From the NCBI GenBank assembly GCA_963580245.1, contig CAUZJO010000182.1:1-7009 (forward strand): 7,009 bases of DNA, given 5' to 3'. Source of the DNA: CAUZJO01 sp963580245 (GTDB lineage: Bacteria > Sumerlaeota > Sumerlaeia > MVZB01). A model generated the notes under the pieces. That model saw nothing but the letters and a program-made list of their open reading frames with translations. It did no database searches and was not told where the DNA came from. A program made the translations under genes and the position numbers. Shown here in pieces: positions 1 to 5,559 of the stretch. Positions within the stretch are counted from its first letter, which is position 1. Every line of letters begins with the position of its first letter.

Positions 1-133
1 GCCACGACGTCCTCGTCGCTCAAGTCGAACGTGAACTTAAGGTAATGCAACGCCACCATCAGCCGCGTGCTGCGGCCCGGCCCGGCGCGCCGTTGTCGTC
101 GCAGTAGAGCGCGCCGAAAGTCTCCTCTACATC
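1..133 (-). pseudogene. IS5-type transposase fragment (DUF772 region), frameshifted, partial at left edge
   Basis: Read on the minus strand, this stretch encodes two pieces of the N-terminal DUF772 domain of an IS5-type DDE transposase. Around 133-89 one frame gives DVEETFGALYCDDNG. From about 74 to the left edge the next frame gives RSTRLMVALHYLKF and then TFDLSDEDVVA. Family members have these blocks joined as FGALYC-DNGRPG-RLMVGLHYLK. The break lies at a tandem GGCCC duplication (74-83 on the plus strand); removing one 5-bp copy restores one frame reading NGAPGRSTRLMVAL. Upstream of about 133 the likeness to the family stops, so the usual N-terminal 40-50 residues are missing or replaced. 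The DDE catalytic part would lie beyond the window. I recognise the family from conserved wording, not from a search. The frame is broken as given, but a sequencing error could produce the same picture. Confidence 0.72.
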
Positions 134-156
134 TTCCCCTATTTCTGGGGAGAAAA

Positions 157-181
157 CGGGCCGTCCGACCAGGAGGACCCG
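157..181 (-). terminator. possible intrinsic terminator of the helicase gene
   Basis: On the minus strand, about 43 bases after the helicase stop, CGGGTCC (181-175) can pair with GGAC (166-163) and CCCG (160-157) across an 8-base loop, with a 2-base bulge in the second arm. TTTT (156-153) follows directly. The position and U-run fit a Rho-independent terminator. The bulge and short U-tract make it weak. It also sits next to the transposase remnant, so it may be coincidental. Confidence 0.35.
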
Positions 182-224
182 CCGCTCGGCCCCGATTGCT
201 ATCGCTTTCTTGTCTAGGATTGTC

Positions 225-1382
225 TTAACAGTCACTTTTTGGTGAACCACAGTCGCTCTCGACAACGGGTACCGGTCGGCGGATGAGGCGTTCGATGTTG
301 CGCAGGTAGTCGCGCTCGTCGCGATCGCAGAAAGAGATCGCCCGGCCACTGGCGCCGGCTCGCGCCGTTCTCCCGATGCGGTGGACGTAAACCTCGGGCT
401 CGTTCGGAAGGTCGTAGTTGATGACATGGGTGATGCCGTCGACGTCGATGCCGCGGGCGGCGATGTCGGTCGCGACGAGCACACGGACGCGGCCCGAGCG
501 AAACCTCCCAAGGGCCTGCGTGCGGGCCGATTGCGACTTGTTGCCGTGGATCGCATCCGCCCCGATTTGGGAACGCTCCAGGCGTCGGACCACCTTGTTG
601 GCGCCGTGTTTGGTGCGCGTGAAGACGAGGGCGCGCCCGATGGCGTCGTCGCGAAGCAGTAGTTCTTTCAGGAGGTCGGGTTTGTCCGCCGTCTGGACAA
701 ACATCACGTTCTCCTCGATGTTATCGGCCGTTGGGCGGCGGGGCGCCACGCTGATGTGCACCGGGTCGGTCAAGAGCGAGCGCGCCAGGTGGATGATGGC
801 CGGGGGCATCGTCGCGGAGAAGAAAAGCGACTGGCGCTGCTTCGGCAACGCCGCAATCGCCTTGCGCACGTCGGGGAGGAATCCCATGTCCAGCATGCGG
901 TCGGCTTCATCTAGCACGAATATCTCGACGCTCGAAAGGCGCAGATGGCCCTGGCCCATCAGGTCGAGCAGGCGGCCGGGGGTCGCCACCAATATGTCCA
1001 CGCCGCGTGAAAGTGCCTGGACCTGTGGGTTTTGGCTAACGCCTCCGTAGATGACGGTGCCAGAGATGCGCAGGTGGCGTCCGTAGACGACGAAGCTGTC
1101 GCGGATTTGAGCGGCGAGCTCTCGCGTCGGCGTCAGAATCAGGGCACGCGGAGAGCGAGGTCGCAACGGACGCGCGTCGTTTGTCAGACGCTGGAGAATG
1201 GGCAACGCAAACGCCGCGGTCTTGCCCGTGCCCGTCTGCGCGCAACCCATCAGGTCGCGTCCTCGAAGCAGGTGGGGGATCGCCTGCGCCTGAATCGGCG
1301 TGGGCGTGGTGTAGTTCTCAGCGCACACGGCGCGCTGAATGGGCTGGATCAGATCGAGGTCTGAAAACGAAACAATACTCAT
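225..1382 (-). CDS. rhlE: DEAD-box ATP-dependent RNA helicase, RhlE type
   Basis: This cytoplasmic RNA helicase uses ATP to open short RNA duplexes and remodel RNA-protein complexes, typically in ribosome assembly, mRNA decay and cold adaptation. All core motifs are present in order in 385 residues: Q motif (F6, then TTPTPIQ 25-31), Walker A AQTGTGKT (48-55), PTRELA (85-90), TPGR (134-137), DEAD (158-161), SAT (189-191), VFTRTK (253-258), ATDIAARGID (304-313) and HRIGRTAR (334-341). The wording LDEADRMLDMGF and RTKHGA is characteristic of the RhlE subfamily. The protein ends about 45 residues after motif VI, so it lacks the long basic tail of many RhlE proteins and is essentially the two RecA-like domains. 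The start ATG (1382-1380) follows AGAAGGA with a short spacer and places the Q motif at the usual distance. The last ten or so residues (ESDCGSPKSDC) repeat SDC and look unconserved. The gene stands alone, and nothing nearby suggests an operon. Confidence 0.95.
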   Translation of the reverse strand: MSIVSFSDLDLIQPIQRAVCAENYTTPTPIQAQAIPHLLRGRDLMGCAQTGTGKTAAFALPILQRLTNDARPLRPRSPRALILTPTRELAAQIRDSFVVYGRHLRISGTVIYGGVSQNPQVQALSRGVDILVATPGRLLDLMGQGHLRLSSVEIFVLDEADRMLDMGFLPDVRKAIAALPKQRQSLFFSATMPPAIIHLARSLLTDPVHISVAPRRPTADNIEENVMFVQTADKPDLLKELLLRDDAIGRALVFTRTKHGANKVVRRLERSQIGADAIHGNKSQSARTQALGRFRSGRVRVLVATDIAARGIDVDGITHVINYDLPNEPEVYVHRIGRTARAGASGRAISFCDRDERDYLRNIERLIRRPVPVVESDCGSPKSDC

Positions 1383-1758
1383 ATGGTCCTTCTCTCTTCC
1401 GTGGCGGAAGCTGTGTGTGTGACCGGGCCGCCGCCCTGCCTCCTCGAGGACTGGCGCGAACCAGTCATCGGTCCCGGCGGTTTGATGCGCACGGGAAAAA
1501 CGACAGGGACGGCCGCCCCGATAGTGGACACGGCAACGACGCGAGTCTATTGCTTTGTGGGAGGATTTAACACTGATTCAAGGAAAGACAGGCAACCGGG
1601 GTTTTTCGGTTCCTCCCCCTGATTCCAGGGCTTCGCGGGAAGCGGCGGTTAAAGTCAGCGTCAGCTTTGAGCGTAATCCGCCTCAAAACGCCAGCTCTGC
1701 ATCGCCGGCCAAGTCTTGAAGTTATGATTTGACCCTAGTTCCTTCGGATACGCAAGGA
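1383..1758. other. gene-free region upstream of the helicase
   Basis: No reading frame here resembles a known protein. The open frames on the plus strand are short, compositionally odd and lack ribosome sites. The stretch must contain the promoter and 5' leader of the minus-strand helicase, whose Shine-Dalgarno-like AGAAGGA lies at 1387-1393, but I see no convincing -35/-10 pair. Two inverted repeats are visible: AACCG/CGGTT around a T-rich loop at about 1594-1610, and GGCGG (1644-1648) with CCGCC (1678-1682). The latter encloses AAAG/CTTT and a tandem GTCAGC GTCAGC. Neither is followed by a clear T-run. Confidence 0.5.
1644..1682. repeat. inverted repeat with nested arms and a tandem GTCAGC
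   Basis: GGCGG (1644-1648) is complementary to CCGCC (1678-1682). Inside it, AAAG (1651-1654) can pair with CTTT (1664-1667), and the inner loop carries GTCAGC twice in tandem (1654-1665). It lies between the ends of the helicase leader and the recombinase pseudogene. It may be a small RNA structure, part of an old recombination site next to the recombinase, or chance in GC-rich DNA. Confidence 0.3.
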
Positions 1759-2307
1759 CTATTTTTTCGCGGTGAACGCCTGGGGCGCAGCTTGACACGA
1801 CTGCACGCTAAGGGTCCAGATTTCGTCCCAATCGTTATTTCGTCGGGCCAGGTCCAGGGCCATCAGGTGCAGGCCGTGGAAATGAACACGCTTCTCGATA
1901 CCCGCTCGGGAACCCAGGCGTTTCATCATCGCCCGCACATACGTCTTTTGGGGGGCTGCCCGTTTAACGTGCAGAAAAGGGGCCGACGGTTCTTCAACCC
2001 CAGAGCGGCCCGCTTCTGGAGCCAGCGTTGGACGATGGCGCAGGCGGCGGGGTCCAGGCCCACGGTGCGTGATTTGCTTCCCTTGCCGCGCGGAACCCGG
2101 ATCGAACTATCGGCCAGATCGACATCCTTCGGGTAGAGCGCCAGGGCTTCTTCGCAACGAAGCCCCGCGCGCCAACCGAGAACGACCAGAGCTCGGTTAC
2201 GGATCCCGGTCGGCGCGCGCAGTGATGTGGCCCTTAAGAAGTCGGCCAATTTCACTCCCTGTGTAGACCTCGGGAGGGTAGGTGGGTCGTTTCCTGGATT
2301 CGGCCAT
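1759..2307 (-). pseudogene. short tyrosine recombinase/integrase, broken by two frameshifts and catalytically incomplete
   Basis: The minus strand encodes a catalytic-domain-only tyrosine recombinase spread over three frames. Frame 1 starts at ATG 2307-2305, behind AGGGGAG, and reads MAESRKRPTYPPEVY and then GSEIGRLLKGHITARA. At the (GC)4 run 2213-2220 it must shift to the frame giving APTGIRNRALVVLGWRAGLR and then CEEALAL, with PRGKGSKSRTVGLDP further on. Near the C6A4 run (1946-1955) it shifts again to KTYVRAMMKRLGSRAGIEKR followed by VHFHGLHLMALDLAR, ending at TAG 1761-1759. The box I arginine (AGLRCEEAL) and the beta-strand lysine (GKGSKS) are present. Family members read HGLRHT at box II; here HGLHLM lacks the arginine. 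The C-terminal GH motif and nucleophilic tyrosine are not found. Intact relatives are about 190 residues and act in DNA integration or inversion. The longer open frame beginning at 2504 is not the real start, because family similarity continues into frame 1 only up to 2307. Confidence 0.82.
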
Positions 2308-2312
2308 GATTT

Positions 2313-2319
2313 CTCCCCT
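2313..2319 (-). promoter_or_regulatory. ribosome binding site fixing the recombinase start
   Basis: On the minus strand AGGGGAG lies 5 bases before ATG 2307-2305. It supports that start over the far upstream ATG of the longer open frame, and the family-like residues MAESRKRPTYPPEV follow immediately. Confidence 0.6.
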
Positions 2320-2425
2320 TTTGCAGGAATAGTAGCGCAAACTGTCGATTGCGATACCATGTCACGCAAACTGAAAAATTCCGCCCCGGGATGCTTCATG
2401 GATCGATTCCGAGTTATATTCGGGA

Positions 2426-2518
2426 TCAAACTCCTTGCCGACGGCGCCCATCGGCGGGATAATCCTAACCAGATCGGATAAATCAGATGGTTTTGAACAG
2501 TCATCTGGGAAATATCGG
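2426..2518 (+). promoter_or_regulatory. upstream element, copy A (before the GH127-like gene)
   Basis: This stretch holds, in order, TCAAACTCC (2426-2434), TTGC (2435-2438), CCCA (2447-2450), CGGCGGGAT (2452-2460), TTGAACAG (2493-2500) and TGGGAAATATCGG (2506-2518), ending 35 bases before the start codon. The same set occurs in the same order before the SGNH hydrolase gene (copy B, 5439-5531). The span from CGGCGGGAT to TGGGAAAT is 54 bases here and 53 there. TTGAACAG sits in the loop of an inverted repeat, CAGATG (2484-2489) and CATCTG (2502-2507). GCCGA (2437-2441) can pair with TCGGC (2515-2519), and CCCA with TGGG, so an RNA fold is possible, although TGGG and CATCTG overlap and could not both pair. 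No sigma-70 pair was identified. The function is unknown; shared control or a structured leader are the main options. Confidence 0.5.
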
Positions 2519-2542
2519 CTTAGAGCGCCGAACCTCACCCAT

Positions 2543-2546
2543 GGAG
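2543..2546 (+). promoter_or_regulatory. ribosome binding site for the GH127-like gene
   Basis: GGAG lies 7 bases before ATG 2554. The in-frame TTG at 2551 would be only 4 bases away, so ATG 2554 is the better start. Confidence 0.6.
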
Positions 2547-2553
2547 TGAATTG

Positions 2554-5175
2554 ATGCACGGGATAACAACAATCGGCCAAGGTCTTTTGATGATCTTCCT
2601 GCTTACCGCCGGCACCCACGGGGCCATCATGATGGAGGAGGACTGGAACAGCGGGTCCGTCGATACGACCCAGTGGGAGCGCATCGGGCCGTCTTCTCAC
2701 TCCAGTGTGGTCGACGTGGGCGGCGGAGATTACGCGCTCAAACTGACTGATTCCGGGGCCAGCTACATGTATGGACTGCGCAGCTGGGCGTATTACGAAC
2801 GCGGCGACAACATGCGCTGCACCTTCCGCCTCTGGCGCGGATCCGAAACGCTCGACTGGAATGTCATCTGCGGCCCCTTCGTCAATACCAATATCATGGA
2901 AGGAACCTATCCCGCTCTGGGCCAGGTCGAGGCCGGCCTGATGCGCTATACGCCATACGACCCGCCCGCGAATGGAATCCGCTGGGGCGAGGGCGTGGAA
3001 TCGTTCCTCAACACTGGTCCGCAGGTTGAAAACGCCTTCACCAGCGCCTGGGCCGCCGCCCAGAGCAAGGCCAATGCGGTTTGGGTCCGGGTCTGGCTCG
3101 GCAACCAGACCGGGGCCCGGTGCGAATGGTCGACCGACGGGACCAATTTTCATACGCTCAAGCTGCTCGACGGGGCACTCATCGATACGATCGGCCGGCC
3201 GGCCGGCTCCGACGCAAACGGGATGTACAGTGGTTTCCACCCCACCTGCAAGGTGGGCGACAACAGTCCGGTCTGGCTCTTTTTCTGTTCGAGCATCATC
3301 GATACTTACGTGGACGACCTCACGTTGCAGAACGATGCGCCTATCTGGACGCCGCCTCCGACACCCACGCCGCCGCCGTTGCCCTCCGACTCCGTCACGC
3401 GTGAGATGCTCAAGCCCGCCGGCGTGAGCTACCAGGCCCTCGTGCCCGACACGCTGGACCTCGCCGAGCGCGCCACCTTGGCCGTCCATGGCCTGACCGC
3501 CTTTCTGGACGAATCGAACAATTATGCCCCCTGGGGTCACTACGCGGTGGATAACGTCAACCCGGCGCTCGTCGATCGGGCCGGCGGGCCGCCCAACTGG
3601 GGCAAGATCGTCGAAGCCACGGTCAAGATGCGCGCGATGTGCGGCAGCGCCGAAGGACTGGATGAACAACTGGCCTCGGCCAGGGGCATGATCGATTACC
3701 TGCCTCCCTCGACGGTCCCCGGCAGCAGCTACGTCCCCCACGCCCGCGCCATGCTCTCGCTTGCCTGGATCTACAAGCTCAGCCCCATCCCCGCCCCCGC
3801 CCTGCGCGACCTGCTCGCCGAATACGGCGAGGGTTTCGAGGCCGGAGCGATCAACACGCCCGACGGCCTGGCTCACCTGATCGAGTGGCCCGCGGAACTC
3901 GAAAACTCCGGCACACCGCTTTACAGCATGCATCCCTTCGTCGAGGGAACCTCGGCCCGCGCCCTGGCCATATGGGGCATGATGGATAACGACGCATCCA
4001 TCATCGACCTGGCCCACAAAATCATGCGCGCGCTGATGATCGACGCCCGGTTCTGGGAACCCGAGGCCGGGCCCAAGGCCGTATTTACCGCCGACCGCGC
4101 ACACTTCAACGGCCACATGCACGCCTACGTTTCGGGCATGATGGGCATGATTTACGCCGCCGCGGCCACGCACGACGCGCAGTTGATGGAGTTCGTGCGC
4201 AACGCCTATGAATATCAGCGTAACTTCGGCCTGGCTCGCGTCGGCCTGTTCGGCGAAGGCTGCACCGTCGGCGATATGACCCAGACCGCAATCATGCTGA
4301 GCGAGACCGGCGTCGGCGATTACTGGGAGGACGTCGATTCCTACGTCCGCAATCACCTGACCGAAATCCAGCTCATCGACGAACCGTTTCTGCAACAATG
4401 CCTGCGGAACATGGACGGCACGTTCGCCAACAACTACGACCCGTCCGACCGCGATACCACCAATGCTCTCCATCGGATCATCGGTACCTGTCCCGACGAC
4501 GCCACCCACCTGACCAAGATTCCCCAGATCTCGGCGGTCTCGACGATCTGCGGTCCGGGCAACGTCACCTGCGGCGCCTACCTGGCGTGGGAATCAATCG
4601 TCCGCTGCGCGCCGGACGGACACGCCATTGTGAACCTGCTGCTCAACCGCGCCTCGCCCTGGCTCGATGTCGACAGCTACCTGCCCTACGAGGGAAAAGT
4701 GGTCATCCACAACAAGACCGCCACCATGCTGTCGGTCCGTATCCCGCGCTGGGTGGATAAATCCGCGGTGCGGGTCGCGGTCAACGGCCAGGGCGCCGAC
4801 CCCGCCTGGCTGGCCCAGTACCTGACGCTGGGCTCGATCGCCGCCGGCGACGTCGTCACGATCACCTTCCCCGTGCCGACGACGACCGAGGAGTATACGC
4901 TCAAGTGGAGGACCGACCAATTCTGGTCGGAAGTCTCCAATCCCGGATCCGGCTGGACCAGCCCCAACCCGATTCATTACACGATGACGTTCAAGGGCAA
5001 CACGATGGTGGACGTGACGCCGCGCGACACGACGAGTAAGGGCATCCCCCTCTATCGCCGCGACGCCGAACGCGACGGCGATGCCGCCCCGATGCGCACA
5101 GTAACCCGCTTCGTCCTCTCGAATCCCCAGGGCGTGCAAGGCAACGGAGGCTCGGGGCGGTCGGCGAATAAATGA
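2554..5175 (+). CDS. secreted GH127-like (beta-L-arabinofuranosidase-like) protein with N-terminal lectin-type domain
   Basis: The 873-residue protein is probably exported and acts on a plant- or algal-type polysaccharide. Residues 1-23 form a signal peptide (hydrophobic GLLMIFLLTAG, then THG|A). Residues about 27-262 look like a concanavalin A/LamG-type beta-sandwich (DWNSGSVDTTQWERIG near the start, VDDLTLQ at the end). A Pro/Thr linker follows (266-278). Residues about 280-690 match the helical (alpha/alpha) barrel of GH127 and relatives, with VPDTLDLAERA, HMHAYVSGMMGM (521-532), EGC (568-570), VGDYWEDVDSYVRNHL and CGPGN (666-670). Residues about 693-775 form the following beta-sandwich (NLLLNRASPWL, SVRIPRWV, VNG). 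A third block contains YTLKWR (781-786) and VDVTPRD. In the characterised enzyme HypBA1 an E-x-C pair and a CC motif bind zinc and supply the cysteine nucleophile. Here E-x-C is kept but CCxxN is CGPGN, so one zinc cysteine may be lost. The exact substrate, and even hydrolase activity, are inference. The large open frame on the opposite strand is a shadow. Confidence 0.8.
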   Translation: MHGITTIGQGLLMIFLLTAGTHGAIMMEEDWNSGSVDTTQWERIGPSSHSSVVDVGGGDYALKLTDSGASYMYGLRSWAYYERGDNMRCTFRLWRGSETLDWNVICGPFVNTNIMEGTYPALGQVEAGLMRYTPYDPPANGIRWGEGVESFLNTGPQVENAFTSAWAAAQSKANAVWVRVWLGNQTGARCEWSTDGTNFHTLKLLDGALIDTIGRPAGSDANGMYSGFHPTCKVGDNSPVWLFFCSSIIDTYVDDLTLQNDAPIWTPPPTPTPPPLPSDSVTREMLKPAGVSYQALVPDTLDLAERATLAVHGLTAFLDESNNYAPWGHYAVDNVNPALVDRAGGPPNWGKIVEATVKMRAMCGSAEGLDEQLASARGMIDYLPPSTVPGSSYVPHARAMLSLAWIYKLSPIPAPALRDLLAEYGEGFEAGAINTPDGLAHLIEWPAELENSGTPLYSMHPFVEGTSARALAIWGMMDNDASIIDLAHKIMRALMIDARFWEPEAGPKAVFTADRAHFNGHMHAYVSGMMGMIYAAAATHDAQLMEFVRNAYEYQRNFGLARVGLFGEGCTVGDMTQTAIMLSETGVGDYWEDVDSYVRNHLTEIQLIDEPFLQQCLRNMDGTFANNYDPSDRDTTNALHRIIGTCPDDATHLTKIPQISAVSTICGPGNVTCGAYLAWESIVRCAPDGHAIVNLLLNRASPWLDVDSYLPYEGKVVIHNKTATMLSVRIPRWVDKSAVRVAVNGQGADPAWLAQYLTLGSIAAGDVVTITFPVPTTTEEYTLKWRTDQFWSEVSNPGSGWTSPNPIHYTMTFKGNTMVDVTPRDTTSKGIPLYRRDAERDGDAAPMRTVTRFVLSNPQGVQGNGGSGRSANK

Positions 5176-5176
5176 A

Positions 5177-5199
5177 CCCAATCTACGCGAAGCGTTGGG
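5177..5199 (+). terminator. hairpin directly after the GH127-like stop codon
   Basis: CCCAA (5177-5181) pairs with TTGGG (5195-5199), and inside it CGC (5186-5188) pairs with GCG (5192-5194) around a GAA loop, leaving a one-sided TCTA bulge. It begins one base after the TGA. No T-run follows, so it may be a 3'-end stabiliser or an attenuating structure rather than a true intrinsic terminator. Confidence 0.3.
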
Positions 5200-5268
5200 C
5201 CCCGAGGATTCTGCTCAAGTCACTCGGTTTTATAAGCTGATATCCTTTCGCATCGTCCACCTCCAGAT

Positions 5269-5312
5269 TTTGGTAACAATCTGATGAGGCAACGACGCGT
5301 GTTTGGTAACAA
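5269..5312. repeat. pair of 11-bp direct repeats TTTGGTAACAA, 33 bp apart
   Basis: TTTGGTAACAA occurs at 5269-5279 and again at 5302-5312, a start-to-start distance of 33 bp, close to three helical turns. Each copy contains TTG-GTAA-CAA, whose outer arms are inverted. This is the form expected of paired sites for a dimeric DNA-binding protein on one face of the helix. No regulator gene is present in the window, so the role is inference. Confidence 0.4.
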
Positions 5313-5376
5313 AAAAGGTGAGTCAACGCGAATCAAATTAAAGGTTGCCGTTCGTCAGAAGGGGTGGTATTTTGCG

Positions 5377-5393
5377 GAAAATGTTTAATTTTC
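5377..5393. repeat. A/T-rich inverted repeat GAAAAT/ATTTTC
   Basis: GAAAAT (5377-5382) and ATTTTC (5388-5393) are perfect 6-bp arms around GTTTA. The repeat is A/T-rich and lies about 170 bp upstream of the SGNH gene. It could be an operator, or part of a larger structure with the hairpin beginning 6 bases later. Confidence 0.3.
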
Positions 5394-5399
5394 GGTCCA

Positions 5400-5421
5400 T
5401 GAAGGGTCAGTGGCCCCTTCA
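5400..5421. repeat. 7-bp perfect hairpin TGAAGGG/CCCTTCA
   Basis: TGAAGGG (5400-5406) and CCCTTCA (5415-5421) are perfect inverted arms with an 8-base loop. No T-run follows on either strand, so this is not a typical terminator. It lies 18 bases before copy B of the shared upstream element and may be an operator or part of a leader structure. Confidence 0.35.
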
Positions 5422-5438
5422 GAGGTCAATCTGGGGGG

Positions 5439-5531
5439 TTAAATTCCCTTGCGATCGAACCCACGCGGCGGGATGCTCTACTCTGGATTGGCTGAATTGA
5501 ACAGTTTGGTTAGCCATATGGGAAATGTCGG
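5439..5531 (+). promoter_or_regulatory. upstream element, copy B (before the SGNH hydrolase gene)
   Basis: This stretch contains TTAAATTCC (5439-5447), TTGC (5449-5452), CCCA (5460-5463), CGGCGGGAT (5466-5474), TTGAACAG (5497-5504) and TGGGAAATGTCGG (5519-5531), ending 28 bases before the start codon. The order is the same as in copy A at 2426-2518. TTGC-to-CGGCGGGAT spacing is identical (17), and CGGCGGGAT-to-TGGGAAAT differs by one base (53 against 54). TTGAACAG lies about 10 bases further left relative to the 3' motif than in copy A. It is again inside an inverted repeat, this time TGGCT (5489-5493) with AGCCA (5512-5516). Confidence 0.5.
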
Positions 5532-5547
5532 TTAATATGTATTTGCC

Positions 5548-5554
5548 GGGAGGA
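5548..5554 (+). promoter_or_regulatory. strong ribosome binding site for the SGNH hydrolase
   Basis: GGGAGGA ends 5 bases before ATG 5560. It is close to the ideal anti-Shine-Dalgarno complement and fixes the start ahead of a clean lipoprotein signal. Confidence 0.75.
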
Positions 5555-5559
5555 CGTTC

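Larger units (their letters stand above)
5176..5438. other. spacer between the two secreted-protein genes, rich in repeats
   Basis: There is no supported gene here. The stretch is less GC-rich than the flanking genes. It contains the post-stop hairpin, two TTTGGTAACAA direct repeats and two inverted repeats, all listed separately, and then leads into the upstream element copy B. The density of small structures suggests the SGNH gene has its own regulated promoter rather than relying on read-through. Confidence 0.5.

Noticed and set aside
2493..2498. TTGAAC as a sigma-70 -35 box before the GH127-like and SGNH genes
   Set aside because: No -10-like hexamer lies 16-18 bp downstream in either copy.
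2308..2504. Upstream 5' part of the open frame that includes the recombinase core
   Set aside because: Its residues show no family likeness, while another frame starting at 2307 with a good ribosome site supplies the expected N-terminus.
2506..2522. Sigma-54 (-24/-12) promoter in TGGGAAATATCGGC
   Set aside because: The GG and GC are not 10 bases apart in either copy of the upstream element.
2362..4509. A 715-codon open frame on the minus strand opposite the GH127-like gene
   Set aside because: It is antisense to a gene with a signal peptide, domain motifs and a ribosome site. Its product is Gly/Val/Arg/His-rich with no recognisable domains, the usual shadow of GC-rich codon-biased DNA.
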